A DNA stretch of 64,000 nt from Scandinavium sp002470465 (GCF_040750395.1 NZ_JBFLVD010000008.1:186001-250000), one strand, 5' to 3'; shown: positions 1-9,122, counted from the stretch's first letter. Made by a program: numbers and translations. The notes: generated from the sequence alone by a model not told the origin.

Positions 1-98
1 ACATCAATAAATTTAGTTCCGTGGGTGTCAATAATAGCGCGTGTGGTTGTGAAACAATCAGGGCAGGAAGCGCTGACGGCAATTTTTAATTCAGACAT
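1..98 (-). CDS. speF: Inducible ornithine decarboxylase SpeF, N-terminus only (cut by window edge)
   Basis: Only the first 32 codons are inside the window; the gene continues past base 1. The reading begins MSELKIAVSASCPDCF, which closely matches the start of E. coli SpeF as I know it, including the SCPDCFTT segment. SpeF is a PLP-dependent cytoplasmic enzyme that makes putrescine from ornithine, consuming a proton in acid conditions. The ATG at 98-96 follows an AAAGAGAT ribosome-binding site; the in-frame ATG just upstream would stop after four codons. The speFL leader gene 255 bases upstream on the same strand independently supports the identity. Confidence 0.88.
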   Translation of the reverse strand, partial: MSELKIAVSASCPDCFTTTRAIIDTHGTKFID

Positions 99-353
99 TT
101 TTCATCTCTTTAATTTCAGGAAATAGCAGGCCCTCAGCTTCCGGGAAAGGAAACTGAATGCTCCGGTGAATAAGCCATAGCTGTCCGCTGATAATAAAAT
201 CAGGGCAGGACATATTCGGATAATATAAATCCCTCCGGCCCGGTTGCCGGAAATGCAGGGTTTATCAGGGTGAGCGCAGCGAGCGGCAGGAAAAAGCCTG
301 TCGGTTCAGGGAGTCAGGAAAGACCTGTATGCTGAGCGCCCGACGTCAGAAGA
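99..353 (-). promoter_or_regulatory. speFL-speF mRNA leader region
   Basis: This untranslated stretch separates the speFL leader peptide from speF. In E. coli and Salmonella, ornithine-dependent ribosome arrest on speFL prevents Rho-dependent termination here and lets transcription reach speF. I see a perfect 7-bp stem (337-343 with 357-363) that includes the speFL stop region, and C/G-rich stretches nearer speF (about 230-300). No other coding sequence is evident. The mechanism is known for the family; its operation here is inferred. Confidence 0.7.
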
Positions 354-458
354 CTATCGGGCGTTAAAGAAGTGAAAGTCGAAGCTATTGCGGTGGGCAA
401 ACATCATAATATGCGTTGTTCGCCGGATGTGCGGCATAATTCGGTTATTGTTTTCCAT
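354..458 (-). CDS. speFL: SpeFL ornithine-sensing leader peptide (34 aa)
   Basis: A 34-codon reading frame that starts MENNN and ends FDFHFFNAR, very similar to the E. coli/Salmonella SpeFL arrest peptide (remembered as MENNS...FDFHFFNAR). The HIRRTTHIM and FAHRNSFDFHFFNAR segments are preserved; differences include N5 and M19. In the family, the nascent peptide binds free L-ornithine in the ribosome tunnel and stalls translation at its end, which relieves Rho termination and induces speF. The TAG stop sits in a 7-bp hairpin (337-363). The identity is firm because the C-terminal sensing half is nearly unchanged. Confidence 0.93.
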   Translation of the reverse strand: MENNNRIMPHIRRTTHIMMFAHRNSFDFHFFNAR

Positions 459-764
459 AATAAATACCTTCATAAATGTGTGAAAGCGCAGGTAGTTTAT
501 CTGCAAACGAAAAGGATTCTGTGAAGGCGATCACCATTAAGTGAATAAAGCGGCAAGATATGCTGCTATTATCGGATGTTGTTGGGATTAAATGCTGATT
601 TGTTTATTTGTTGTAAATGGATTGTGTGTGTTTTATTCGTGAATATAATTTACGACGGAAATAATATCCAAATGGCGGAGTGAATCAGAGGGGGAATAAA
701 GTTAGATGAGCGAATTGATACCGTGAATAACTATTCACGGTATCAGATAAAATAAGCAGAAAAA
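459..764. promoter_or_regulatory. Intergenic region upstream of speFL, holding its promoter and an inverted repeat
   Basis: About 306 bases lie between the speFL start and the kdpE stop, both on the minus strand. It is AT-rich from about 530 to 700, as expected of a promoter region reading toward speFL, but I could not assign a convincing -35/-10 pair. No coding frame of note is present. The only clear structure is the inverted repeat at 717-744. Confidence 0.5.
717..744. repeat. Perfect 13-bp inverted repeat downstream of kdpE
   Basis: GATACCGTGAATA, two bases, then TATTCACGGTATC: a perfect 13-bp palindrome with a two-base centre, 20 bases past the kdpE stop. Position suggests an RNA 3'-end hairpin for kdpDE, but no T-run follows on either strand, so a protein operator or cruciform-like element is equally possible. 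Confidence 0.8.
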
Positions 765-1442
765 TTAAAGCATAAACCGGTACCCAATCCCGGTTTCAGT
801 GAGAAGATGCTTTGGCCTTGCCGGGTCGGCCTCCAGCTTCTGGCGTAAATGCCCCATATATATCCGCAGATAGTGGCTGTGCTCCACGGCGTTTGGGCCC
901 CAGACCTGGCTCAGCAGCTGGCGCTGGGTGAGCACTTTTCCGTGGTTGTTCAGCAGCACTGCCAGCAGGCGAAATTCGATGGGCGTCAGGTGAATCTCTT
1001 CGCTGCCCCGCACTATGCGGCGATTAACCAGATCGACCTGAATATCAGCAAATGCAATCTCCGGCTGCTGCTGTTCCGCGCTGCCGTGGCGGCGCAGAGC
1101 GACGCGCAGTCGGGCCTGCAATTCGCCAATGCCGAACGGTTTACTGAGGTAGTCATCAGCGCCGGCATCCAGCGCGGTGATTTTATCGGTTTCTTCAGCG
1201 CGGGCGGAAAGGACAATGACCGGCACCTGGCTCCACTGGCGAAAATCACGGATGAACTCGATGCCGTCGCCGTCCGGTAAGCCTAAATCCAGAATGACCA
1301 GGTCCGGCTTGCGCGTGGCGGCTTCCAGCAGGCCACGTTGCAGCGTTTCCGCCTCAAAAACCCGCAGGCCGTCGCCCTCCAGCGCGCTGCGCAGAAAGCG
1401 ACGAATAGCCTGTTCATCTTCAACGATCAGTACGTTAATCAC
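765..1442 (-). CDS. kdpE: KDP operon response regulator KdpE
   Basis: 225-residue OmpR-family regulator. The receiver domain covers roughly residues 1-120 with the acidic pair E8-D9, phospho-acceptor D52 (in VILDLGLPD), S79 and K101 (SKPF). A winged-helix DNA-binding domain follows (about 130-225, with the EFRLLAVLLNNHGKVLTQRQ region). It is phosphorylated by KdpD and activates kdpFABC under K+ limitation or osmotic stress. Its start overlaps the kdpD stop by four bases, typical of translational coupling. Confidence 0.97.
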   Translation of the reverse strand: MINVLIVEDEQAIRRFLRSALEGDGLRVFEAETLQRGLLEAATRKPDLVILDLGLPDGDGIEFIRDFRQWSQVPVIVLSARAEETDKITALDAGADDYLSKPFGIGELQARLRVALRRHGSAEQQQPEIAFADIQVDLVNRRIVRGSEEIHLTPIEFRLLAVLLNNHGKVLTQRQLLSQVWGPNAVEHSHYLRIYMGHLRQKLEADPARPKHLLTETGIGYRFML

Positions 1443-4126
1443 AGTTCCTCGGGAAGTTCATCCAGTTCCGGGGGCGCGTCCAGTGGCAGCGTGATGACAA
1501 AGCTTGCCCCGCCTTCCGGGCGATTATGTGCGCTCAGCTCGCCGCCGTGCACGTCGACGATAGCCTGACAAATCGCCAGTCCGAGCCCGACGCCCGGAAT
1601 GGCCGACTCTTTGTGGCCTCTGGAGAATTTAGCAAAGATTGCCTGTTCCTGACCAGCGGGGATGCCAGGGCCGGAATCCCAGACCTCAAGCTGCAACAGT
1701 GCCGGTTGAGCCTTTGCGGAAATGCCGATGGTGGCGGAAGGGCCGGCATACTTCACCGCATTTTCCAGCAGATTGATCAGCACGCGTTCAAACAGGGAGC
1801 CGTCAACGTGAATCAGGGTGAGCGGGTTGCCAAGCGCCAGCTCGATATGACGACCGCCAAGCCCCATCTCGAGGGTACGGATAGCGCTGCCGACGACTTC
1901 CTCCAGCGTGAGCCACTCCCGGCGCAGATTGAAGCCGCCGGACTGAATACGCGCCATATCCAGCAGGTTATTCACCAGGCGGGTAGTGTTGAGCACGTGC
2001 TGGCGAATTTCATTGGCCTGGGGTGCGTGCTTTGAACCTTCCGTCGCCAGGTCGAGAGTCAGTATTTCTGCCTGGCCGAACAGAACGGTCAGCGGCGTGC
2101 GCAGGTCGTGAGAAAGTGCCGCCAGCAGGGAGTTGCGGAGGCTTTCCCGTTCACTCGCCAGGCGGGATTGTTCTTCACTGGCGGTCAGCGCGAGACGCTC
2201 TAGGGCGCTGGCGACCAGCAGCGTACAGGTTTCCAGCAGGCGCTGCTGTTCGGGGATCATCAGCTGGCGCAGGTTGCCCGGTTCCACCACCACCACGCCG
2301 TGCGTTTTTTCCGCTGTTTTTAGCGGCAGGATCAGGTAAGGCACGCCAGGCAGTGTGTCGGTGCCTGCACCCGCGGGCTGGCCTTTGTCGAAGCTCCAGC
2401 GGGCAATGGCTTCATCCCATGGCGTGATGCCGTCGCCGTCGGTCAGGCCGTGAAGATGGCCTTCAGCATTGGGCAACAGGACCTGGCTACGGGCATGAAA
2501 GGTGGAATGAATAAATTGTTCGCTGGTGCGGGCGATATCCAGCTGCGTACGCCCGGTTGCCAGCGCCTTCGACATCTCATACAGATGCCGAGTGCGCTGT
2601 TCCCGATAGCGTGCCACGCGGGCCTGGTAGCGTACTCCGGCGGTCAGATTACCGATCACCAGCCCGACGGTCAGCATCACGCCGAAGGTCAGGATGTACT
2701 GCACGTCGGACACGGCGAGCGTGCCGCGTGGGGCGACAAAGAACAGATCAAAGCTGATGACGTTGAGAATGGTCGCCAGCACAGACGGCCAGCGTCCGTA
2801 AAACAGCGCCACGATAACCACGCCCAGCAGGTAGATCATCACCAGGTTAGCGGCTTCAAACGCCATCATGAAATGGCTGGCGAACAGGGTGATGAAAGCA
2901 CAGAGCGCTACGGCAACGACGCAGCCGCGAAGCTGTACGCGCCAACGGTCTAACCACGGACGGCTGTCCGTGCTGCGGGCAGTGTTGCCGGTTGCATTCT
3001 CTTCCAGCGCGACGATCACCAGATCGAGATCCGGGGCGCGGCGGGCGAGCCTGTCGGCAAAGGATTCACGACTCCACCAGCGGCGCTGGCTGCGGCGGCC
3101 AATAATGATTTTGCCGAGGTTGTGTTCGCGGGCATAGCGCAGAATGGCTTTGTCTTCTGCCGGGTCGGAGAGAGTGGCGGTTTCTGCGCCTAATTCCTGA
3201 GCCAGACGTAAAGCCGACAGAATATTGCGCCGTTGGTTTTCAGGCAAACGGTGAAGACCGGGCGTTTCGACATACACTGCGTGCCAGGCCGTGCCAAACT
3301 TGGCGGCCAGACGCGCAGCGGTGCGAACCAGTTTTTCATTCCCGCCGCTATGCCCGACGCACAGCAGAATGGCATCGCGGGTATGCCAGACTTTTTCCTC
3401 GCCCTGCCTGTCGCGCCAGGCGCGCATCTGATTGTCCACGCGGTCAGCTGTCCGTCTCAGCGCCAGTTCACGCAGGGCGATCAGGTTGCCTTTACGGAAG
3501 AAGTGCTCAATCGCCCGTTCGGCCTGACCTGCGATGTACACCTTGCCTTCATGGAGGCGCTGACGCAGATCATCCGGCGGCAGGTCGACCAGCACGACTT
3601 CGTCGGCAGAATCGAAAAAGGGATCGGGAACGGTTTCACGCACCTTAATACCGGTGACGCCGCTCACCACGTCATTCAGGCTTTCGAGATGCTGAACGTT
3701 AACGGTGGTGAACACGTCGATCCCGGCTTCGAGCAGTTCGTCCACGTCCTGCCAGCGTTTGGGATGACGCGAGCCTGGCGCATTGGTATGAGCCAGCTCG
3801 TCCATCAGAATTAAGGCAGGTCGACGGGCGAGGGCGGCATCAAGATCGAACTCTTCTATCTGCCTGCCGCGAGAGTGAATGCGTTTTCGCGGTTGGGTGG
3901 CGAGGCCGTTAAGCTGGGCGGCGGTTTCTTGCCGACCGTGGGTTTCCACCACGCCAACCAGGATATCGAGCCCCTGCGCCCGCAAGCGCTGCGCCTCGCT
4001 GAGCATAGCGTAGGTTTTCCCGACGCCCGCGCAGGCGCCGAAAAAGACTTTCAGTTTACCCCGATGCCAGCCGGCAGATTGCTCCAGCAGGCGGTCGGGG
4101 TCCGGGCGCAAGGGCTCGTCGGTCAT
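1439..4126 (-). CDS. kdpD: Osmosensitive K+ channel sensor histidine kinase KdpD
   Basis: 895 residues from the ATG at 4126, which gives the family N-terminus (M-x-x-EPLRPDPDRLLEQ) and has AAGGAT upstream; a TTG two codons earlier is less likely. Domains in order: KdpD N-terminal domain with Walker A GACAGVGKT (residues 30-38), a universal-stress-protein-like domain, four closely spaced membrane segments in the middle, a GAF-like domain, then HisKA with ALSHDLRTPL (phospho-His near residue 674) and an HATPase with GVGLGLAI. It is an inner-membrane sensor of K+ and turgor that phosphorylates KdpE. It follows kdpC by nine bases. Confidence 0.97.
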   Translation of the reverse strand: MTDEPLRPDPDRLLEQSAGWHRGKLKVFFGACAGVGKTYAMLSEAQRLRAQGLDILVGVVETHGRQETAAQLNGLATQPRKRIHSRGRQIEEFDLDAALARRPALILMDELAHTNAPGSRHPKRWQDVDELLEAGIDVFTTVNVQHLESLNDVVSGVTGIKVRETVPDPFFDSADEVVLVDLPPDDLRQRLHEGKVYIAGQAERAIEHFFRKGNLIALRELALRRTADRVDNQMRAWRDRQGEEKVWHTRDAILLCVGHSGGNEKLVRTAARLAAKFGTAWHAVYVETPGLHRLPENQRRNILSALRLAQELGAETATLSDPAEDKAILRYAREHNLGKIIIGRRSQRRWWSRESFADRLARRAPDLDLVIVALEENATGNTARSTDSRPWLDRWRVQLRGCVVAVALCAFITLFASHFMMAFEAANLVMIYLLGVVIVALFYGRWPSVLATILNVISFDLFFVAPRGTLAVSDVQYILTFGVMLTVGLVIGNLTAGVRYQARVARYREQRTRHLYEMSKALATGRTQLDIARTSEQFIHSTFHARSQVLLPNAEGHLHGLTDGDGITPWDEAIARWSFDKGQPAGAGTDTLPGVPYLILPLKTAEKTHGVVVVEPGNLRQLMIPEQQRLLETCTLLVASALERLALTASEEQSRLASERESLRNSLLAALSHDLRTPLTVLFGQAEILTLDLATEGSKHAPQANEIRQHVLNTTRLVNNLLDMARIQSGGFNLRREWLTLEEVVGSAIRTLEMGLGGRHIELALGNPLTLIHVDGSLFERVLINLLENAVKYAGPSATIGISAKAQPALLQLEVWDSGPGIPAGQEQAIFAKFSRGHKESAIPGVGLGLAICQAIVDVHGGELSAHNRPEGGASFVITLPLDAPPELDELPEEL

Positions 4127-4135
4127 GCTCAATCC

Positions 4136-4711
4136 TTAGGGTTGATTCAGGCCATCCAGCGCCATATTCAGTTCAACAATGTTCACCACAGGCTGACCGA
4201 TAAAGTTTACCAGCGGCTGCTGCGTGCGCTCTTCGACCAGCTTCGTCAGCGCTTCGACGGAGAGGTTTCGTGCCTTCGCTACGCGCGGGATTTGCCAGAT
4301 GACGGCCTGCGGCGTCAGGCTGTAATCCAGCCCGCTCGCGGAGGTTGTTACCAGCTCGACGGGTACTTTTGCGTCAGCCTGCGGATTCTCCTCACGCAGC
4401 TGCGCCACGCGTGCGGCCACCGCTTTATCCAGCTCGGGATTGCTGCCCGCCAGATTGCTGCCGCCGGACGCTTCTGGATTATAGGGGCTATTGGCGGTGG
4501 CGGAAGGGCGGCCGTGAAAATAACCTGGGGCAGAAAACGGCTGACCAATCAGGCGCGAACCGCGTATCTCATTACTCTGCAAAATCAGTGAGCCATTCGC
4601 CTGGTCGTGAAACCACCATTGTCCGAGCGCCGTCGTCAATAGCGGATAAACGCCGCCGGTTATCAGGGTCAGAAAGATCAGCACGACCAGAGCAGGGCGT
4701 AAAGTTGCCAT
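4136..4711 (-). CDS. kdpC: Potassium-transporting ATPase subunit KdpC
   Basis: 191-residue single-span inner-membrane subunit of the KdpFABC K+ pump. One N-terminal membrane segment (about residues 6-28) is followed by a periplasmic domain with the family motifs FSAPGYFHGRPSA and NPELDKAVAARV. KdpC stabilises the KdpA-KdpB complex and raises affinity for ATP or K+. It follows kdpB by 12 bases with the AAGAGGAAAT ribosome-binding site. Confidence 0.97.
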   Translation of the reverse strand: MATLRPALVVLIFLTLITGGVYPLLTTALGQWWFHDQANGSLILQSNEIRGSRLIGQPFSAPGYFHGRPSATANSPYNPEASGGSNLAGSNPELDKAVAARVAQLREENPQADAKVPVELVTTSASGLDYSLTPQAVIWQIPRVAKARNLSVEALTKLVEERTQQPLVNFIGQPVVNIVELNMALDGLNQP

Positions 4712-4723
4712 GTTTATTTCCTC

Positions 4724-6772
4724 TTAAACCAGACCGAACAGCGTCAGCAGAAGGTCAATCACTTTAATGCCGATGAACGGCACCAGCAGGCCACCGAGGC
4801 CATAAATCCACAGGTTGCGACGCAGCATTGCCGCTGCCGACAGCGGTTTATAGCTCACGCCCTTCAGCGCCAGCGGGATCAGAAACACGATGATCAGGGC
4901 ATTGAAGATCACCGCGCTCAGGATGGCCGAGGCGGGGGAGTGCAGATGCATCACGTTCAGCGCATTGAGCTGTGGATAGGTGGCAGCAAAGGCTGCCGGG
5001 ATAATGGCGAAATACTTCGCCACGTCGTTGGAAATACTGAAGGTGGTCAGCGAGCCGCGGGTCATCAGCATCTGTTTGCCAATATGCACCACCTCAATCA
5101 GCTTGGTCGGGTTGGAGTCGAGGTCGACCATATTCCCCGCTTCCTTCGCGGCCTGCGTACCCGAGTTCATTGCGACCGCCACGTCGGCCTGCGCCAGCGC
5201 GGGCGCATCGTTGGTGCCGTCACCGGTCATCGCCACCAGGCGACCTTCAGCCTGATACTGACGGATAAGCGCCAGCTTGGCTTCCGGCGTGGCTTCCGCA
5301 AGGAAATCATCCACGCCCGCTTCGGCGGCAATGGCGGCGGCGGTCAGGCGGTTGTCACCGGTGATCATGACCGTTTTGATGCCCATCTTGCGCAACTGGG
5401 CGAAGCGCTCTTTGATACCGCCTTTGACGATATCCTTCAGGGCAATGACGCCCAGCACCGTTGCACCTTCAACCACGACAAGCGGCGTTCCGCCCAGGCG
5501 TGCTACGCTTTCGACCAGCGCATCTACCGGCGCAGGGAAGTGGCCGTTATTGGCCTCTACGTGGCGACGAATCGCATCGACAGAACCTTTACGGATTGAA
5601 CGATCGTGAATGTTGATGCCGCTCATGCGAGTCTGGGCGGTGAACGGTACGAACGTCGCCTGCAGCTCCTGAACGTCGCGAACGCGGAGGTTGAAACGCT
5701 GCTTGGCCAGAATCACAATGCTGCGGCCTTCCGGCGTTTCATCCGCCAGTGACGCCAGCTGGGCGGCATCTGCCAGCGTTTTCTCATCCACGCCAGGGGC
5801 AGGTAAAAACTCAGATGCCTGACGGTTGCCGAGGGTGATGGTGCCGGTTTTATCGAGCAGCAGCACGTCGATATCGCCCGCCGCTTCCACGGCGCGTCCG
5901 CTGGTGGCAATCACGTTGGCACCGAGCATCCGGCTCATCCCGGCCACGCCGATGGCGGACAGCAGGCCGCCAATGGTGGTCGGGATCAGGCATACCAGCA
6001 GCGCCACCAGTACCGTAACGCTGACCGCTGCGCCGCCATAGGCGGAGAATGGCCACAGCGTAGCGGTTGCCAGCAGGAACACGATGGTCAGCGCGACCAG
6101 CAGAATGGTCAGGGCGATTTCGTTGGGGGTTTTACGACGCTGTGCGCCTTCCACCATCGCAATCATCCTGTCGAGGAAGGTTTCGCCCGGGTTGACGCTG
6201 CACTGGATAACCAGCCAGTCGGAGAGAATGCGCGTCCCGCCGGTGACCGAGGCGAAATCACCGCCGGATTCGCGAATAACCGGGGCGGACTCCCCGGTGA
6301 TCGCGCTTTCGTCTACGGAAGCACCGCCTTCAATCACTTCGCCGTCGCAAGGGATAATATCGCCTGCTTCCACCAGGACGATGTCGCCCTTGCGCAGATC
6401 GTCAGCCGGAATATGATCCACCTGCGCCCCGTATTTGGGCTCGCGCAGCTTGCGGGCGAAGGAGGTTTTCTGGATCCCTTTCAGGCTGTTGGCCTGAGCC
6501 TTACTGCGACCTTCCGCCAGCGCTTCGGCAAAGTTGGCGAACAGCACGGTAAACCAAAGCCAGACGCTGATTGCGGCAGTGAAGCCCGCGCTGCCGGGCA
6601 GTTTCCCTATCGCCATCGCCACGGCGAGCAGGGTGGTCAGCACGCTGCCCAGCCAGACGATAAACATCACCGGGTTGTGCCACTGAACGGCTGGACTCAG
6701 TTTTTTCACGGCATCCAGCAGGGCCGGGCGAACCAGGGCCGGTTCAAAAATTGCCGTTTGCTTGCGACTCAT
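4724..6772 (-). CDS. kdpB: Potassium-transporting P-type ATPase catalytic subunit KdpB
   Basis: 682 residues, the same length as the E. coli protein. The P-type ATPase signature DKTGTIT (phospho-Asp expected at about D307) is present, with TGES in the actuator domain, MITGDN and TGDGTNDAPAL at the hinge. About seven membrane helices can be seen. ATP hydrolysis here powers K+ movement through KdpA. Located 20 bases after kdpA in the kdpFABC operon. Confidence 0.98.
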   Translation of the reverse strand: MSRKQTAIFEPALVRPALLDAVKKLSPAVQWHNPVMFIVWLGSVLTTLLAVAMAIGKLPGSAGFTAAISVWLWFTVLFANFAEALAEGRSKAQANSLKGIQKTSFARKLREPKYGAQVDHIPADDLRKGDIVLVEAGDIIPCDGEVIEGGASVDESAITGESAPVIRESGGDFASVTGGTRILSDWLVIQCSVNPGETFLDRMIAMVEGAQRRKTPNEIALTILLVALTIVFLLATATLWPFSAYGGAAVSVTVLVALLVCLIPTTIGGLLSAIGVAGMSRMLGANVIATSGRAVEAAGDIDVLLLDKTGTITLGNRQASEFLPAPGVDEKTLADAAQLASLADETPEGRSIVILAKQRFNLRVRDVQELQATFVPFTAQTRMSGINIHDRSIRKGSVDAIRRHVEANNGHFPAPVDALVESVARLGGTPLVVVEGATVLGVIALKDIVKGGIKERFAQLRKMGIKTVMITGDNRLTAAAIAAEAGVDDFLAEATPEAKLALIRQYQAEGRLVAMTGDGTNDAPALAQADVAVAMNSGTQAAKEAGNMVDLDSNPTKLIEVVHIGKQMLMTRGSLTTFSISNDVAKYFAIIPAAFAATYPQLNALNVMHLHSPASAILSAVIFNALIIVFLIPLALKGVSYKPLSAAAMLRRNLWIYGLGGLLVPFIGIKVIDLLLTLFGLV

Positions 6773-6792
6773 AAAACGTGTCTCCAGCGTGC

Positions 6793-8472
6793 TTATAAAG
6801 AAGAGAGATGTTCTGCGACCGGGCCTAGCGCCAGGGCAGGAATAAAGGTCAGGGCGCCGACTAAAATCACGGTGCCAATCAGCAGGCCGACGAACAGCGG
6901 GCCACAGGTCGGCAGCGTGCCGGGGCTGGCGGGCTGAATTTTCTTGCTGACTAATGAACCGGCAATCGCCATAACCGGAATAATTACGCCAAAGCGGCCA
7001 ACGAACATGCAGAACGCCAGCAGGCAGTTCCAGAACGGCGTGTTAGCACTCAGGCCCGCAAAGGCGCTGCCGTTGTTGTTGGCGGCAGACGAGACGGCGT
7101 AAAGCACTTCGCTAAAGCCGTGAATACCCGGGTTGAACATCCCGGCGCGTCCGGCTTCGGTCATCATGGCGAGCGCCGTGCCGAGCAGCACCAGGGCTGG
7201 GGTGATGAGGATCGCCAGCGCCGTCATTTTCATTTCACGCACATCGATTTTTTTACCGAGATATTCCGGCGTACGGCCAATCATCAGCCCGGCGATAAAC
7301 ACCGCCAGCAGAACGAACAGCAGCATGCCGTACAGCCCTGAACCCACGCCGCCGAACACGACTTCACCAATCTGCATCAGCCACATCGGCACCATTCCAC
7401 CGAGGGCGGTGAAGGAGTCGTGCATTGCGTTAACCGCACCGCAGGAGGCTGCCGTGGTGATGACTGCAAACAGGCTGCTTTGCAGGATGCCGAAACGGCT
7501 CTCTTTGCCCTCCATATTGGCCGCGCTGTCAGCGCCCAGGCTCAGGAAATGCGGGTTGCCTTTGAGCTCAGCCCACATCACCACCACCACGCAAACCACA
7601 AAAATTACCGACATCGCCCACAAAATGGCGCGGCCCTGACGTTTGTCGTTCACCGCCTCACCGAAGGCGAAACAGAGCGCCGCGGGGATGAGGAAAATCG
7701 CCAGCATTTGCACGGCGTTGGTTAAGGCAGTCGGGTTTTCAAACGGATGGCTGGAGTTGGCGTTAAAGAAACCGCCGCCGTTGGTGCCGAGCATTTTGAT
7801 CGCTTCCTGAGAGGCGACAGGCCCCATCGGCAGCAACCCTTTCGCGCCCTCAAGTGAGGTGAAATGCTGATACGGCAGGAGGTTTTGCAATGTGCCCTGC
7901 TGGATCATAAACAGCGCAATCAGTAAGGAAAGCGGCAGCAGGATCCACAGCGTCACGCGGACGATGTCCATCCAGGCGTTGCCGAGTTTGTCGGTGCTGT
8001 GGCGGGCGAATCCGCGGATCAAGGCGAACACGACGGCGATCCCGGTAGCAGCTGAGAGGAAGTTCTGCGCCGCAAGTCCGCTCATCTGGCTGAAGTAGCT
8101 CAGGGTGCTTTCGCCGCTGTAGGCCTGCCAGTTGGTATTTGAAACAAAGCTGATGGCCGTGTTCATCGCCAGATCCCACGACAGACCGGGGAGTTTCTGC
8201 GGATTTAGCGGAAGCGAACCTTGCAACATTAGCATCGCAAACAGCAGGAAGAAGCCTGCAATGTTGAGCCACAAAATGGCAACCAGGTACTGCCGCCAGT
8301 TCATCTCTTGCGAAGAGACGCCCAGTATCCGCCAGAGGCCTTTTTCAACGGTGACGGTGCCAGGAAGAGAGGTGTTAGCGATAAGCATCGCCAGAAGCGA
8401 GCCCAGTGGTTTTGCCAGAAGGAAAAGCACCAGTAAAAAACTGGCTATCAGTAAAAAAGCCTGCGCAGCCAT
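6793..8472 (-). CDS. kdpA: Potassium-transporting ATPase K+-binding subunit KdpA
   Basis: 559 residues, starting MAAQAFLLIASF; a longer frame reaches 8595 but that extension is the kdpF coding strand in another frame. KdpA is a channel-like membrane protein of the K+-transporter superfamily with about ten helices. The filter-like motifs are visible (SNTNWQ, GTNGGGFFNANS, TTAASCGAV, ANNNGSAFAG). It selects and binds K+. The ATG overlaps the kdpF TGA by one base, indicating coupled translation. Confidence 0.97.
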   Translation of the reverse strand: MAAQAFLLIASFLLVLFLLAKPLGSLLAMLIANTSLPGTVTVEKGLWRILGVSSQEMNWRQYLVAILWLNIAGFFLLFAMLMLQGSLPLNPQKLPGLSWDLAMNTAISFVSNTNWQAYSGESTLSYFSQMSGLAAQNFLSAATGIAVVFALIRGFARHSTDKLGNAWMDIVRVTLWILLPLSLLIALFMIQQGTLQNLLPYQHFTSLEGAKGLLPMGPVASQEAIKMLGTNGGGFFNANSSHPFENPTALTNAVQMLAIFLIPAALCFAFGEAVNDKRQGRAILWAMSVIFVVCVVVVMWAELKGNPHFLSLGADSAANMEGKESRFGILQSSLFAVITTAASCGAVNAMHDSFTALGGMVPMWLMQIGEVVFGGVGSGLYGMLLFVLLAVFIAGLMIGRTPEYLGKKIDVREMKMTALAILITPALVLLGTALAMMTEAGRAGMFNPGIHGFSEVLYAVSSAANNNGSAFAGLSANTPFWNCLLAFCMFVGRFGVIIPVMAIAGSLVSKKIQPASPGTLPTCGPLFVGLLIGTVILVGALTFIPALALGPVAEHLSSL

Positions 8473-8561
8473 CAGAAAGCCTCCGCATTGATCAGGGCAT
8501 AAACCAGATAGCCCAGTAACAGGAAAACCAGCACGATGCCGGTTAGCACGCCTGCACTCAC
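8472..8561 (-). CDS. kdpF: KdpF, small membrane subunit of the Kdp pump (29 aa, GTG start)
   Basis: 29 residues beginning at GTG (8561-8559), reading VSAGVLTGIVLVFLLLGYLV and ending YALINAEAF, nearly identical to E. coli KdpF. A single hydrophobic helix fills almost the whole protein. A strong GGAGGTGG ribosome-binding site precedes the GTG and decides the start over a longer in-frame ATG at 8675. KdpF stabilises the KdpABC complex. It is the first gene of the operon. Confidence 0.93.
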   Translation of the reverse strand: MSAGVLTGIVLVFLLLGYLVYALINAEAF

Positions 8562-8862
8562 AGTCCACCTCCAGGTGTTTAATGATGTGCAGCAACGGTA
8601 GGTTTTTCGATGCAAAGATTTCGCAAAAAACGAAAGGCGGAGTGTAAAAAAAATATAAAAATGGGTTAAAGCCATTAATTAACTAATGGTTAGTATTAAT
8701 TTAACTTTTATGTAACCAAATTACGATTAAGAGTGTAAATAAGCACTAAACGGCCTAAAAAAAGTGGTCGGATGAGTAGTAAAATTACACGCAGAACGGT
8801 ATTCTTTTAAGCAGATCACATTTACCGGCCTCGATTGCCGGCCATGAAAGGGGAGAGAGATT
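8562..8862. promoter_or_regulatory. kdpF-ybfA divergent control region
   Basis: 301 bases, strongly AT-rich, between the divergent kdpFABC operon and ybfA. It carries the KdpE-type box (8640-8662) for kdpFABC. The ybfA side should hold its own promoter; I could not assign it convincingly. No coding sequence is visible. Confidence 0.65.
8640..8662 (-). promoter_or_regulatory. KdpE-type T-rich operator of kdpFABC
   Basis: On the minus strand this reads ATTTTTATATTTTTTTTACA followed by CTCC. This is almost the same as the T-rich E. coli kdp operator (ATTTTTATACTTTTTTTACA) that phosphorylated KdpE binds. It lies about 80 bases upstream of kdpF in the correct orientation. Confidence 0.8.
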
Positions 8863-9063
8863 ATGTACAAAGAGTTTCCTGCACATGTTGTATTGATGCG
8901 TCGAGCTTTCGCCGTTGTGGCGGGCATTGTGGCACTGCCAGTGATGCTGTTCTGGAAAGATCGCGGGCGTTTTTACAGCTACCTGCACCGCGTCTGGTCG
9001 AAAACCAGTGAAAAACCGGTGTGGATGGATCAGGCAGAGAAAGCGACCTGCGATTTCTACTAA
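8863..9063 (+). CDS. ybfA: YbfA family small protein (DUF2517)
   Basis: 66 residues with one hydrophobic segment (about residues 12-28), then the conserved FWKDRGRFYSYLHRVWSKTS and PVWMDQAEKAT motifs recognisable from E. coli YbfA. AGGGGAGAGAG supports the ATG. Function is unknown. Its place divergent to kdpFABC is the same as in E. coli, and a good terminator follows directly. Confidence 0.88.
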   Translation: MYKEFPAHVVLMRRAFAVVAGIVALPVMLFWKDRGRFYSYLHRVWSKTSEKPVWMDQAEKATCDFY

Positions 9064-9086
9064 GCCAGAAGCCGATTTCTGAACAT

Positions 9087-9122
9087 AAAAAAACCGCCAA
9101 CGTTAAACGTGGCGGTTTTTTT
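9087..9122 (+). terminator. Rho-independent terminator after ybfA
   Basis: AAAACCGCCA...TGGCGGTTTTTTT: a GC-rich stem with an A-tract before and a T-tract after, 23 bases past the ybfA stop. The flanking A and T tracts allow use from both directions. Confidence 0.9.
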
